From Polychytrium aggregatum (lineage: Eukaryota > Chytridiomycota > Chytridiomycetes > Polychytriales), in NCBI RefSeq assembly GCF_025602895.1, contig NW_026516447.1, positions 1 to 40,120 of the forward strand: a DNA stretch of 40,120 bases. Reading direction: 5' to 3'. Numbering within the stretch: the stretch's first letter is position 1; each line of letters opens with the position of its first letter. Below are positions 1-14,328 of the stretch, in pieces. The position numbers and the translations under genes are program-made. The notes beneath the pieces are model-generated. The model made no database searches, had not been told where the DNA came from, and saw only the letters and a list, made by a program, of their open reading frames with translations.

Positions 1-1039
1 CCATCCACACCGTGGAAGCTGTACAAGGAATATGCCCTCAGCCCTCGTCTGCTTCCTTCCATTCCGACAAGCTCCCGCGAGCTCCGCCACTGCCGCCACC
101 ACCATCACCAGAGAAGAATAAACTTCATGGGACCATCGGGGTGCGTTCATGTCGTAGTAAATGTCGTTGGTGACCCGCAATCCATCGCATCGGTGCACCA
201 CAGCCCAATATCGCGACGCCAACGCAATCAAGACGACATGGTCAAGGTGTGCAAATCGAGCGTCGCTGACGGATATCGATGAGTGGGGGGGGGAAACTTT
301 GGACAAGCAAGATCCAAGGTCTTGTGGGACTCCATGGCCATATGGAATCCATTGGCACTCAGCCAAGATGGACTTGGCAGCAACGATGGGCGGCAACACC
401 AAAGATACGGCGGCTCAGCGAGACGACATCGCAGCAAGAGCTCGACTGGTGAACACTGTCCAACTTTCTCCACACACAGGATATCGGGCGTCTCATTTAC
501 ATCACACCCATAACGAGACACGTTTCTGGACGCAGGCGGGGGCTTTCTCCGCATGTGAATGCCCACAATCCATCGCCCATCGCGGCCAAACAGTGTGTCC
601 ATGGAAACTGACACTGGTTGCCTGTGGGAACGCATCGTGAAAGCAAGGAAAGGGAGAGATATATCCGTCGAGCCCACGGGGACTCAACTTTGCTTGGTAT
701 TTCGAGCAATCCATGCATCACCGGGGGTGTCCACCAGGCCCATCCGTCTCCAAGATCCATGTGTGCTCGGTGAACGAGCTCAACACATCCCAGGTGTGCT
801 CACAGTGCCCGGAGGCCGAGCGCCTCGTTTGACCTGGCTGGCTTGATATCGAGAAACCATGAAGCTGTGCAGAGGGTCGAATGCATCCACCACACTCCCA
901 CATCGAGACATCAATGCCTCACGGATCATGATCTGAGTATGCCAGTCCCGTCGCCACAGGGAATCGGTCGTGTATTCATGACCATGCTTCCCAAACCAAC
1001 CAAAAACAAAGAGATTGCCAACCAGGACTGGAAACAATC
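1..1039 (+). pseudogene. Decayed Fanzor nuclease 3' end, relic copy A
   Basis: This is the C-terminal part of a dead Fanzor (RuvC-type RNA-guided nuclease). One frame keeps GNAS at 626-637, then a TGA (638-640) where the intact Fanzor in this window has Trp, then QGKG. The same frame continues to VNELNTSQVCSQC (770-808), matching STNEFNTSQVCSKC of the intact protein and keeping the RuvC Glu and the first zinc-binding CxxC. A TGA follows at 830-832. After a frameshift, HRDINASRIMI (901-933) matches NRDVNAARNMI with the last RuvC Asp, and ends in TGA at 934-936. The segment is essentially the exact reverse complement of 27438-28476, and of 8505-9045 over its 3' half. Similarity to the other copies stops at 1039, so it lacks their terminal TGTCC(C/T)G sequence. 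The 5' side runs off the window. Confidence 0.85.
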
Positions 1040-1219
1040 GCACGCCTGGGGTGATGCAGCCGTAAACGATCATCAGACTTCAGACTCATGGTTACTCTAG
1101 TAATCATCGGCGCTGCTCGTTCATGTTCCGAACAAGCTTGGTGGTGGCGATTTGGATTTATCAGGGAACCATTTCAAACTCGCTATGCCAATTAACAGAA
1201 CAATGCAAGGTTCCAAGAG

Positions 1220-2760
1220 TTAAGCAGAGAGAACTTTCTCGAATCTCTTCAATATCTCGGGCAGTTTAGAGCGGTGGATGACAAAGACTCTTCTGGACGG
1301 ATCGATGCCGTATTCCTGAAAGGCTCTCTTGGAATCAGAGGACGAGCCCTCTTTGGAAAACTTGTAGTCGTAGCTGAAGTCGGCGAACTGATAAACGTGC
1401 AGTGTTATCGGCATACGTCATCACATTTCGATCTGCGATCCCAGCGGATAGCTCCATTGCTCCTAGCGGATGGCTCCTTTTGCCCCTAGCCGATGATTTG
1501 GTCATTCTTTCAAACTAGATCTCCGATCGCTACAGCCTACTACTGACCTCCTCAATCAGCTCATCCTCCTGCTGAAAGTAGTAAACCGTGACCTTGGGAG
1601 AGTTGAGTTCGTCGATGACGAAGTGAGTCAGAGGATACGTTCTATGGACTCAAGTCGTTATTGTCGATAGCGCTAAATCCGCGGGACTTACCAGCCTTTG
1701 CTTTTTATTTTTCTTCGATGCTTCCTGCGACTCGACTTTGTCCTCGCCATCGCTATCTTGTTCCAGCTGCGACTCTACCTCTTTGTACGTTTTGGATATC
1801 ATGATGTAGTACTCGAATTTGAACGGTTTGCTCTGGGCGCGTTTGATCCCGTGAAGAAAGGTCAGCCACAGTGATCGCCGCAGTATATGAAGGCACCTGA
1901 GCCTCGCTTCTCTTCGCCAGCCCACCCTTGCTCCCAGCTATAGATGGTAACCTCTTGAATGGCCTTGTCAACTTCTTGGAGCAACATTTTGAGCATTGCT
2001 GGGACAACTTGGTGAGGCATATTGATGAGACGCTCGTTGATCAAGAGCCCAATGTGATGATCGCTGGATTCCAGAAGCGCTGCCAGTTTGCGCTGCATCT
2101 CCGCGTTTTTCTTGGCCTTTTGGAGAAGATAGGCTCGAATTGACGAGATACTCTCTCGGTCCTTGATGAAAAATGGCAACGGATCCCAGTTTCCTATTAA
2201 TGGATCGGACTTTGAACTCTGGAACGATCGAGAGGTTTCTATGGCAACACACTCTGTACCTTCGGTGCTGAGAGGTTTAGGACTGACATCACTGCGTAAG
2301 GGTCAAGTTCCCCCTCGACCTTGACGCAGGACCCAATATAGCTTTGATCGATCACAGTGCTGGCCAGCTCGGAGAGAGGCAGGTTATCTGCGTCGTCACC
2401 AAAGGTTTGTCGGAGGAGCGACTTGAGGCCATGGAAATCAATCTCTTGGGGCTCGGAAAAGACAAAATCGACATCCACAAGCTCCTAACCGACGATCGTG
2501 ACCAGCAAGTCCCAGTCAGCACGCAAGATTCGACTGCCTTTGCGGCCATGGCGTGGTCGTTCCTCGGGAGCCCAAGCTGCATCTCTGAGCGATGGGGCAC
2601 AGCCCGTGCCGATTACCTTCTCGCTGTCATCGTCGTCTTCCACCTCATCCATGGCATTGGAGGTGTCGGCGTGTGTCATCTCCACATCCTCGTCGTCCCG
2701 CCCCTCTTCGCCTCGCGTCTTCCGCTTTGCTTGTCTCATCGTATCGCTGGAGTGTTGCAT
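1220..2760 (-). CDS. BCP1: BCP1/BCCIP family protein, six exons
   Basis: Bcp1/BCCIP proteins are nuclear. In yeast Bcp1 acts as a chaperone for ribosomal protein uL14 and in nuclear export of Mss4; human BCCIP binds BRCA2 and p21 (family knowledge). I read exons at 2760-2617, 2484-2260, 2161-1952, 1832-1692, 1641-1548 and 1387-1220. Diagnostic stretches are an acidic N-terminus (DEVEDDDDSEK), EPQEIDFHGLKSLLRQTF, DPYAVMSVLNL, LLINERLINMPHQVVPAML, FKFEYYIMISKTY, VYYFQQEDELIEE and a C-terminus with RRVFVIHRSKLPEILKRF. The start at 2760 is the first Met ahead of the acidic stretch. The exon 4/5 junction is one base out of frame with the obvious donor (gtaagt after 1692). A GC-AG intron starting four bases earlier would restore the frame. 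The gene is head-to-head with QCR7, 303 bp apart. The family assignment is firm; some exon edges are not. Confidence 0.85.
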
Positions 2761-3063
2761 CGAGCAAGTGCAGGCGAGATCGGCTTGTGGCCACGGCTTC
2801 CCTGTCCTGGCCGTCCCAGCCCGTCCATGTAGCCTGATTTGGCCTCATGAAGTTTTCATTTCCGGCGCGCCTGGCCGTTACGTAAGCGCGGACTGTGCGC
2901 GCTGCTTCCACAGCGCGGGGCCTGTCGCAAATTTTTTCGCCACAGCGCACGCTGCCACCAGCATCAAGGACAGCGCCAAAGGTCCAGTCAGACCTGCTGC
3001 TCTCCATCTGCCCTTCCGTGTCGATACCGCCGATCCAAGCACCTCCGTCGGGACTTGAGCACA
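2761..3063. promoter_or_regulatory. Shared upstream region of BCP1 and QCR7
   Basis: These 303 bp separate two divergent start codons and must hold both promoters. No TATA box or known operator is obvious by eye, and I saw no gene in it. The promoter role is inferred from position only. Confidence 0.4.
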
Positions 3064-4232
3064 ATGAACAACCTCCTGCAAGCCGTTCGCCAGTTCAAGG
3101 CCAGCAAGGCCTTTGCCAGTCTCCGCGAGACTCATGCCAACCTCATGGGATACCGCAAGTCGGGTAAAGTTGCGAGCCGCAGCCCTAATATGCCTCAACC
3201 AAGCCGGCCCACAAATCCGCATCCTGGGCCCGCCGAGCGGATCTGGCATCGGCAGAGCGGCGCTCCGTGCCTGGCAATTCCTTTGGCGTGCGTCCTGGAT
3301 GTATATCCTGGCGCGATTTGTTGCCGAGGAAGCGGGCGTGTCCCGCCAACACGTTTGCATCAGTAGTTTCTGCTCTGCCTATCGATACCTGTGTACATTC
3401 CACATTATTAACGCATGTCCCGACTTTCTCACGGACAGGTCTTGTGTTCGACGATCTTATTCCCGACGAAGGCCCCATCGTCTCTGAGGCCCTGAAGCGC
3501 CTGACTCCTCAGGAGTTCAACGAGCGCACCTTCCGTTTCCGCCGCGCTCTCAACATTTCGCTCCACCAGACCGTTCTCCCCGTTGCCGAGCAGACCAAGC
3601 CCTCTGAGGTGCGTATTACGCCCTGGAAGGTTCCTTTGTGAACCAAAGTCAACGGAAATTTAGTGGCTTTGGCTGTGAGGGGGACAAGGCGTGGGCAGTA
3701 TTGGCCTCAGCACGATCTCAGCCAAACTCAACAAGATCAAAGCGGCACCATGGATTCGTTTTGGTTTCGACTGCAGCTCGACAAGTACCCGCACAAAATC
3801 AGCTTTGAACTGCTACCAATTGAACCCCGGCGATCGTGTCGTGTCTATCAGTGTCGTCATCTCTTGCACTGGCTCGCCTTGCTCGTGTGCGATGATACCA
3901 AGCACCACCGAAGACACTGTTGGTCAAATCGCTTTCTACGCGATTGATGTGACTTCCGACAAGACAATCAAGGCATTCGATATACAGTCGATCGAAATCC
4001 GAATGCTAAACAGCACGCGGAACCATGACCTGTTGCCAACTTGCTATCAGGCAGCGGCATGCCACTTCAGACGCTAACCAATACCTGACCTTCGTCTCGT
4101 CAATTGCCACAGGACGTCCCGTACCTGCGCCCCATCATCGCCGAAGTTGAAGCCGAAGTCGCCTGCAAACAGACTTTTGATCTTTTGACCGGCATCCCCG
4201 AGAACCTCCGCTCGCGCAACAAGAGCACCTAA
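3064..4232 (+). CDS. QCR7: Cytochrome b-c1 complex subunit 7 (QCR7/UQCRB)
   Basis: This is a small matrix-facing subunit of respiratory complex III in the mitochondrial inner membrane, needed for complex assembly. Three exons (3064-3163, 3439-3608, 4113-4232) join in phase to give 129 residues, a normal length for the family. Family-typical stretches are LRETHANLMGYRKSG near the N-terminus, GLVFDDLIPDEGPIVSEALK and LTPQEFNERTFRFRRALN in exon 2, and DVPYLRPIIAEVEAE in exon 3. Introns of 275 and 504 bp have GT-AG ends (gtaaag/acag and gtgcgt/acag) and carry no recognisable element. The start is the first ATG, and the protein begins MNNLLQAVRQF. No cleavable presequence is expected for this subunit. 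Confidence 0.95.
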
Positions 4233-4579
4233 CGATGTCTAGCATCCGCGACCCTGTTTCATTGGGACGTCAGCGAGATGTCCAATGATTTCGATAAATA
4301 TATCTATCTCATGAATTCAGCCATTATCAACGAAAGGAAGCGCTCTCTGAACGGACCGACTCGCTCGCGGGCTGTCATCAACATGTGACCTCGAACGCAC
4401 GTCCTTGCGTCGTAGCGGCCCTGACCCGAGCTGTACTGTATTCAGCAGCCATCCAGGATCTAGCGATCGGTCAGTATGCGCCGCCACTCTCGACCCCGAG
4501 GCCATATCTTTGTCCGCGTACTTCAGTTCGCCGATGTGGCCACCCAAACGAGTCACCATCCCCGATCGCGCACGACTGC
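4233..4579. other. Intergenic, convergent 3' ends of QCR7 and METAP2
   Basis: These 347 bp lie between the QCR7 stop and the METAP2 stop, which is on the opposite strand. They must hold two 3' untranslated regions. The AT-rich run near 4290-4320 (cgataaatatatctatctc) could serve 3' processing. I see no coding signal. Confidence 0.4.
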
Positions 4580-7339
<2,760 letters not shown>

Positions 7340-7558
7340 CGTCGTCGGTGTTTGCTGCGAGATGAGCCGGTGCGCCGCGGGCGCCGAGCAGCGGACACAA
7401 AACCCAGCCGCCACAGGCAAGAAAAAAGTCACGTGTTCGTCCAAGCTCGAGCGCACGGCCCGGTCCGTGGCAGCACGGGCCGCGCCACAGAACGGCACCA
7501 GCGCAGAAGGACGATCCGCAGCGCGACAGCGGCCCTGCGGTCTTGCCATCGGTCGACA
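7340..7558. promoter_or_regulatory. Shared upstream region of METAP2 and the J-protein gene
   Basis: These 219 bp separate the divergent start codons. The sequence is GC-rich with no clear TATA box. Promoter function is inferred from gene orientation. Confidence 0.4.
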
Positions 7559-8392
7559 ATGATCTTGCTGCCCGTACACATCGCTTGGGCCAGAGCCGGC
7601 GGACCGATGGGTTCCCGGGCTGTATTTTCTTCTCGAGCGTGGCCCCGTCTGCAGGGGTTGCCAAGGTTTTTCCACGCATCTCCCAGCAACCTGGAGCACG
7701 CTGGATCCAAAAAGACTCTCTACCATGTTCTGGGAATCCCCCCGTCGGCCTCTCGGAAGGAAGTCAAGGCCAAGTTCTTCGAGCTCTCCAAGCTGTACCA
7801 TCCCGATCGCAACCCCGAGGATGACGAGGCCCACAAAAAGTTCCTTGAAATCAATGAAGCGCATTCCATACTTTCCAACGAGCAAAAGCGGGCCGAGTAT
7901 GACCGATCGCTCGACTATGAAGAGGCAATTTCAAGCACGTATCGACAGAGCTCGACTGGAACAGGCCCACGTCGATCAACATATCGCCGGCGCGAGCAAA
8001 TGCGACCGGAGGACTGGATCATATTCAGAAACGACCGAGCACATCAGCGATATCAGGCGAATCCCTACAACTTTACCGAGCACCAGTCACAACACTACGA
8101 AGGTAGCGCCAGCCCAAGCGGCCCAACAAGCAATCAGCACCCCCGCTCGGAGGAGTACTACCGGGGGCTCAATCAGGCGCGCAAGCTGCAGTTTCGGCTC
8201 ATGACGAATGTGGGAATGATCACTTTTGCAGTGTTTTTCTTGTTCCACATGGGATATTTCCACATGATCTTCATGGATTCCTCAGATCAGGATAGTGGGG
8301 AAATATCGGGTCAAACGGGTCTGGACATTATCCGAGCCAACCACGCTATGGGATCGTCGCATCAAGGACCGGTGGACCACGAACACGCATAG
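7559..8392 (+). CDS. J-domain (DnaJ/Hsp40) protein, probably mitochondrial, membrane-anchored
   Basis: J-domain proteins stimulate the ATPase of Hsp70. This one is 277 residues from the ATG at 7559, in a single exon. The J domain spans about residues 52-117 (KTLYHVLGIPPSASRKEV) with the essential HPD at 81-83. The first 50 residues are rich in Arg, Ala and Ser and lack acidic residues until Glu46, like a mitochondrial presequence. There is no Gly/Phe-rich or Cys-repeat region, so it is a class C J-protein. One hydrophobic span lies at about 216-238 (GMITFAVFFLFHMGYFHMIF), followed by a short acidic tail. The layout resembles DNAJC4-type or fungal Jid1-like proteins, but I cannot assign an ortholog. 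The open frame extends upstream to 7001, but that part overlaps METAP2 exon 1 and looks like a shadow. The second Met (residue 17) is an alternative start. Confidence 0.8.
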   Translation: MILLPVHIAWARAGGPMGSRAVFSSRAWPRLQGLPRFFHASPSNLEHAGSKKTLYHVLGIPPSASRKEVKAKFFELSKLYHPDRNPEDDEAHKKFLEINEAHSILSNEQKRAEYDRSLDYEEAISSTYRQSSTGTGPRRSTYRRREQMRPEDWIIFRNDRAHQRYQANPYNFTEHQSQHYEGSASPSGPTSNQHPRSEEYYRGLNQARKLQFRLMTNVGMITFAVFFLFHMGYFHMIFMDSSDQDSGEISGQTGLDIIRANHAMGSSHQGPVDHEHA

Positions 8393-8430
8393 GTACGGTC
8401 AAGGCATGGGCACTCTATTCACCAAGCAAA

Positions 8431-9045
8431 CAGGACAGTTCCTTCCTGGCTTCAGATGTCTGAATCCCGCTGACTGACTGTAGGCCCCAGTGAGCAGGCC
8501 GCGAGATTGTTTCCAGTCCTGGTTGGCAATCTCTTTGTTTTTGGTTGGTTTGGGAAGCATGGTCATGAATACACGACCGATTCCCTGTGGCGACGGGACT
8601 GGCATACTCAGATCATGATCCGTGAGGCATTGATGTCTCGATGTGGGAGTGTGGTGGATGCATTCGACCCTCTGCACAGCTTCATGGTTTCTCGATATCA
8701 AGCCAGCCAGGTCAAACGAGGCGCTCGGCCTCCGGGCACTGTGAGCACACCTGGGATGTGTTGAGCTCGTTCACCGAGCACACATGGATCTTGGAGACGG
8801 ATGGGCCTGGTGGACACCCCCGGTGATGCATGGATTGCTCGAAATACCAAGCAAAGTTGAGTCCCCGTGGGCTCGACGGATATATCTCTCCCTTTCCTTG
8901 CTTTCACGATGCGTTCCCACAGGCAACCAGTGTCAGTTTCCATGGACACACTGTTTGGCCGCGATGGGCGATGGATTGTGGGCATTCACATGCGGAGAAA
9001 GCCCCCGCCTGCGTCCAGAAACGTGTCTCGTTATGGGTGTGATGT
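8431..9045 (-). pseudogene. Decayed Fanzor nuclease 3' end, relic copy B
   Basis: This is an inverted copy of relic A (position p in A pairs with 9544-p), apparently identical over 8505-9045. It carries the same TGA codons, frameshift and GNAS / NELNTSQVCSQC / RDINASRIMI remnants. Its 3' end reads through the GGAACTGTCC motif shared with copy C, then diverges (TGTCCTGTTTGCTTGG instead of TGTCCCG and a T-run). Its 5' end stops at 9045, so it is a shorter, 5'-truncated copy of about 615 bp. It begins 38 bp past the J-protein stop codon. Relative to copy C it has one base fewer near 8517 (CAGTCCTGG versus CAGTACCTGG). Confidence 0.85.
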
Positions 9046-9445
9046 GTCCAACACTCGATCCTGGCTGTCGATGGCGATGGCGGGAAAACGCGGGAGAGCC
9101 ATCACTGCAAGTGGCGGCTTTGGAAGGTGTTGCTCCACCAAGATTGAAGAAAGCCCGCCCTGCAGATGCCGACTTTGGCCCATCTCATCCTCCATCTGGG
9201 TGCTTGCTACGTTCTTTGGCGATCGAGAATATCTGCTCCGATACTATACTCGCCACATTTACACAGATCAAAGCACAATAGATCGTCGAACTCTACTTGC
9301 ATTGCATTTGGCTCTGAAGCATAGGCGTATCTACCTCGATTCCAAGGATTTATCTGCAGCGCGGAATATCAGGCTATTGGCACTTGACGCGTCTCGCTCT
9401 TGATCCGGTTCCAAGTGGTAACTTGGGGCCCGTGGGAACTCGCCG
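9046..9445. other. Intergenic, no gene seen
   Basis: These 400 bp lie between relic copy B and the first Met of the next gene. Open frames here are short and have no recognisable family signature. The segment likely contains the promoter of the downstream gene. Confidence 0.3.
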
Positions 9446-12400
9446 ATGGACAAGCGAAGCCCCGGCACAGGCGGTGACAATCCTGCCAGTGCGCGAAGCG
9501 ATTCCTCCAAATCAGTCCCGCGTGCTCCTTCAGAAAGCTCAAAAAAGCGTGGGACGTCACGTCAAAGTTCATTCAATTACGGGGCAGCCGGAGGTGGTCT
9601 TCTCTCAGGCGAACGGCGCCAGTCACGAACGGCGACACCCTCAGCACATCGAAGTCCAAAGTCCGCACGTGCCAAAGCGCGGCAGGATTGGGATCGTCTG
9701 AAGAAACATGTGGTAAACACCCACTCTCTCTTGGCACAGACCGTTTTCGAGTAATATCATGGCTTTGGTTAGCTGCCACGCGATTTCCTATTCAACTCAC
9801 CATCCCGCCATCTCTTTCAACATGTCCCGAAACGTTGAAGCGCCTCGGCTTTTTCAACTCGCTTCTGAACCACAGGGCCCAATCCACCAACACATTCATG
9901 GCCATGGTGGACAAACTCTGGACAGCGGTTCATAAATACGCCCCGTGTGGCACCCAAAACATCCAAAGAGACAGTACTGTCGAGTTTGTAATGGCTGGAT
10001 GGGTCAAGATCAAGGCTGCTCAGCATGCAGTTGCCCGGGGTGCGACCGAACAGAAAGCGACGCACGTATCAGAAAGTTCATCGGCTCGAGTTATGAACGT
10101 CGCCGTGAAAGTACAGGATGACGTGTCCACAGCTCCGGACGATGATGTCGCCGCTGGGAGCACCTTGAACTTGGGCGAGCGCTTCAAGCAAACCAACAAT
10201 CACATTCCGATTCAAACAAGCGGCGGAATGGGTTTAGAAGGCCTGAGCCTCGACTCTGTGCCTTATCCTAATATCAATGGAGAGCTCAAAACAATTGCCG
10301 AGGGGCTTCGGTCGCAAATTATAGGCAAATATCGCAAGTTTACCTGTATTCTTTTTTTGTGTATAGTATTGTTGATACCGCGATAGAGCTGCTTGGTCTA
10401 CTTTGGATGCTATTCTTGTATTTCCTTTGCAGCTCGGTTGCAGTCGCTGGTCAGAAACTGCGTGTCTCATGTGTCTGACCTTGTTCTACAGAGGAGGCCG
10501 ACTTTTACACGGTTCAAGTTCATTTCAATCGGGGCTGGAAGTTGCTGCTCCTTGGTCTCACGCAGGCAGAGTCGTTTGCACGATACATCGATATGTGCTC
10601 ATTACATATCGCTCTGCCATCGATCAATGACACTCTCCTCGACTCGACCACACGAGAGGTGAGATGCTCCGAGGGTATCACTGGACTATATCATCAAGAG
10701 CGTTCAGAGCGATCATTGGACTGTGTTCTTTAGCTTTGGTACTGACGAGACCGCACGTGATTCCGCTTGTGAAGAGTCTTATCAGGATCTTGATCAATCT
10801 CGTAAACTCAGATGAGCGTTTTGAGAACCGCCTTAAAGCCGTGTACCTTCTTGGAGAACTCGGCCATTATCTAGGGAGGGTACGAGAGCATGATCACCTC
10901 ATCAAACTGGTAACTATCGTCCAATGCTTGAGCGCTTCGACATCCGCTTCCGCTTTTCCAGTGGAACCGAAGGGAGCACATTCCTCATTACGTAAAAAAG
11001 CATTCGACCGCGATCATCGCCAGCGCGCGAGCTCATATGGGCGAAATCTCGTTTCTGTACAGGCTTTCAAGCAAATAATCACCAAAATTCTTGAAATTCA
11101 GATCTACGAAAAGGAACGCATGGTAAGATGGTATCGGTGTAGCACGAGTATGCCGTAGTACCGATGCAGTACTGATGTAGAGAGGGATGGCCGGCCTGAC
11201 ATATTTTGTTCACGGAATCGGTGATTTGGATCCGTAGCAAGAGCATTGATTGAAAGCTTGCCATAGTTTGCATCATAATGCACACTGACCCATCACAATT
11301 TGTTCGAATGTAGGGAATGAACGATTCATCGCGTTTCACTGACGAAAACAGAGCTTTCAAGATTCATCTGCTGCATTCAATCGGACGACTTTCAACCAGT
11401 CTCCAGTACCAGCCAAAGCATTTCGAGGATATGGTCATTTATATTATCCACGAAGAATTTTCTCAGGGCGACAACAAACCCAAAGTGATCCGTTCTAAGG
11501 CTGATGGAAAGCGGCAGGACTCTGGCGCCACATTTGTCATAAGAGCTCTACTCGGAATCTTGAATAATGATGTATGAGCTGCTGGCTCACAGTCTGGAAT
11601 GTGACTGCAAGAGACGTGGATTACAATCGTAGTAATTCAGCGCTTCCATCATGTAGCACAGCTCCGAGAAAGAAATTGACAAGAGCTGACACAATCTGTA
11701 CCTTGCACTCAATCCAGATCAAAAAAACAGAGGCGAATCAAAAGTATATTGGAGCTCTTTTCCGTCCATATGTGCACCCTTTAATGCGCTCACCAAACCC
11801 CGCAATACAAATGATGGCGGTTCAATTCATCAGGTGAGCAAGCTGATCACTGCCAAAGATGCTGATCCTTTGTAGTTGTCCTGGAAGGAATACAGGGAAA
11901 ATGATCGGTTCTGGAGTTGCACAACTTCAACTCAGCGCATTTGGATTTGACTTTCGGGGATCTTTACACCGCTCGTTTCTGTTTGGCAAGCAACTGGTTC
12001 CCAGTCGTCTATGAGGATGCAATTCTCTTGGGGATCGAAAACATGATATCGGGTCTCAAGTCTACCAAGGATATTGATGTTCCTAACTTCAACGCCTTGT
12101 TGTGGGAACAGGAACTTAAAGTTTTGATGAAGGTTTGCATATATCTGTGGGGCAATAACCATTTGTATCTCCGTGCTGTACCAAATGCGGCGGCTTCACT
12201 TGATTGGATATCAACGATCTGAAGGGACACGTTCCATTATTGACGGTTAATACCGGAAAATCCAAAGCTATCCACGATACAGCCCTCCTCTGAACAGTGA
12301 TTTCTGGTAATTTATCTTTCGTTTGACGACAGAAACGCCTGGCGGCTGAGTCGCGTCGGGCCCTTCGGGCAAAGTTGCTTAGACAAATGCTTCAAATCCC

Positions 12401-14092
12401 TGGGACCTACTGCAAGCTGCATCCAGTCCAGGATTATCCTGGATTCTTCGCCGAGGATTCAGCTACTCTGATCCACACAGAAAGTATCGTTGTCAGCCTG
12501 CCTGTCAATCCTCTATCCAACATCATGATCACATGTCCGTTGCCGCAGATTCCTGGGATCCCAAATGGAGCAACCACTGTGCCCTATCCATTCATGGTAC
12601 TCACCCGAAGATGACATGGCTTGCTGCACCTATGGCGCTTCAACAGTATTTTGGCGGCCTCCGAGGATGCTCTTTATTTTCTGAAACTTCGTGCTTTGCA
12701 CGCAGTAGAGTGCGTGGCCGTCGACTTTCTATTGATTTTTGGACGGGTACTCTGTGGGCACGACATAGTCCCGAGCCGTGTTGTGATTGTATCGAGCGCT
12801 TTCTGTCATAGATTTTGGATCGGAGTCGTACTTGACACCCGGGTAGATGTAAAAGGGTCGATTGACGATTGCTAGCGCATCACCTTTGCTGGTAATTTAT
12901 TCACACCGACTTTTCCGCCCGACTTTGACTGCCCACAGGATCAATCTGCTCAGGATAAGCTTAACAAACCGCCAACCCACAAATACGAGTATTTGGAGCG
13001 CACCGGCCGAGTTCCTGGCCTACCATTTGGATTTACCTATGCCCCTGGTCCCTTTACTGAAGTTAAAGCTCCACATGCTGAAGGCACAGACACAAAGGGC
13101 GGCGACAATGAGAAAAAATCTGCAACCTTGCAAAATTCGCTCAAGATCCTCAGAAGAGTTTCGATAGTTGCTGGGACGATGGGGGCTCTTCGCAGAAGCT
13201 CCACAGTCAAAGGCCGTCCCTCCATTTCGGAGGAATCTCGGGATGAATGCCATTCCGTCGAGAGTAGTCTTCGAGACGAAGGCGACCTGGAGCGATCTGT
13301 CGTTCCGGCCGGTATGACGAAAACGCCTCCACGAAGTGATGTCAGCGACTACAAACGTGGGCCGCCCGGATTCTTCAGCGTGTGTCCCTTCCCAGGCTAC
13401 GACCCAGATAGAATGCATACAACGCCACCGTCGCTTATCTACGCCAATGCATCGGCACACCCGATTGGCAGACAACCATCAATATCGGGCGATTCTGGAC
13501 CAATGTTTCTTCGCGGAGCTCGAGAGTCGAAGGCCATCAAAAGCCCCATTGACAATCCGAGTCGAGTAGCAGAGGATATTCCGGAAGGATACATATCAGA
13601 TCGGCATCCGGTGCTATGGCCAAGCCAGATTCCGTAGGTTTGGGCTGAATACTCTGGGGCCGCAGGATTCAAGACTCTTTTGCTGATTCCCAGTACCTTA
13701 CCTTGCCATATGCAGAGGTCTAAAGGCCGGAGGCACATCCAGTGATTTTCTGGTCAACGGTCCCGTCATCTTTGACATTATTCAGCCCAGAACCCAGAAG
13801 TTGCAGAGGGTGTTCACGACTGTACTCAGTATCAACAAAGAACTGTCGGCGATTCATGTCCAGAACAGTACCAGCAACTCGTGGGTACCCAATGACGCTG
13901 TTTGTGTTGAATGCAAGCTTGAAAATGCAGCAAAACTGATGCCTCCAGCCTTATTTCTCAGCAATGTTCTGGAAATAGGTGCAACGTTCAATATCTTTAT
14001 TAGATCACGAGCCGATCCGGATAAATGGGTATCCGTCAACCTAGAAGTCATCGACGACGACTATGATGACGGTAAGAGGCGTCCATCATGAA
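9446..14092 (+). CDS. 5' exons of a giant gene (helical-repeat part), possibly a separate gene
   Basis: A series of exons reads in the same direction as, and leads into, the Hydin-type exon at 14327. Exon 1 (9446 to about 9712) is Ser/Arg-rich and starts MDKRSPGTGGDNPASAR. Later coding stretches look like alpha-helical HEAT/ARM-type repeats: LGFFNSLLNHRAQS, EADFYTVQVHFNRGWKLLL (from about 10492), LIRILINLVNSDERFENRLK (10734-10878), AFKIHLLHSIGRLSTSL (11340s), YIGALFRPYVHPLMRSPNPA (11740s) and LTFGDLYTARFCLASNWFPV (11940s). Exons at about 12951-13637 and 13720-14071 (ending DDDYDDG before gtaagag) add Pro/Gly-aromatic segments such as RVPGLPFGFTYAPGPF. Similar segments occur after 14400, which argues for a single gene. 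I do not recognise the helical part. Several splice sites remain unresolved, and a gene break near 12880 or 14100 is possible. Confidence 0.55.
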
Positions 14093-14328
14093 GCGTTATT
14101 GTGATTTTGTCGATGCTGTTGAATTTATGGCTGAATCAGTTGCAGCGCAATTCGCTAGATTGCCCGGAGGGCCTCCTGTCGACTGTGTGGATGGGGTGGC
14201 TGACCTGATTGCAATTTCATTCGGCTGTGAAATCTAACTGGACTATATATGTATTTCTCATGTTCGTCGCCCACACGTCTGTGATATTCTCCGTGACTTT
14301 TACAATGTGAATTGGGTCCATCTAAGAT

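Noticed and set aside
161..640. Open frame of 159 codons in relic A, repeated identically in relic C, as a conserved protein
   Set aside because: Identity reflects recent copying of the repeat. The frame's end is a nonsense codon inside a Fanzor motif (GNAS then stop), so it is a pseudogene fragment.
228..677. Antisense frames of the relics (149 and 95 codons), present in several copies
   Set aside because: They are shadows of the Fanzor remnant, and no domain is visible. Repeated presence follows from repeat identity.
1..1039. TGA read as Trp in the relics (alternative code)
   Set aside because: Only one of the three TGA codons aligns with Trp, there is also a frameshift, and host genes in the window use TGG for Trp and TGA as stop.
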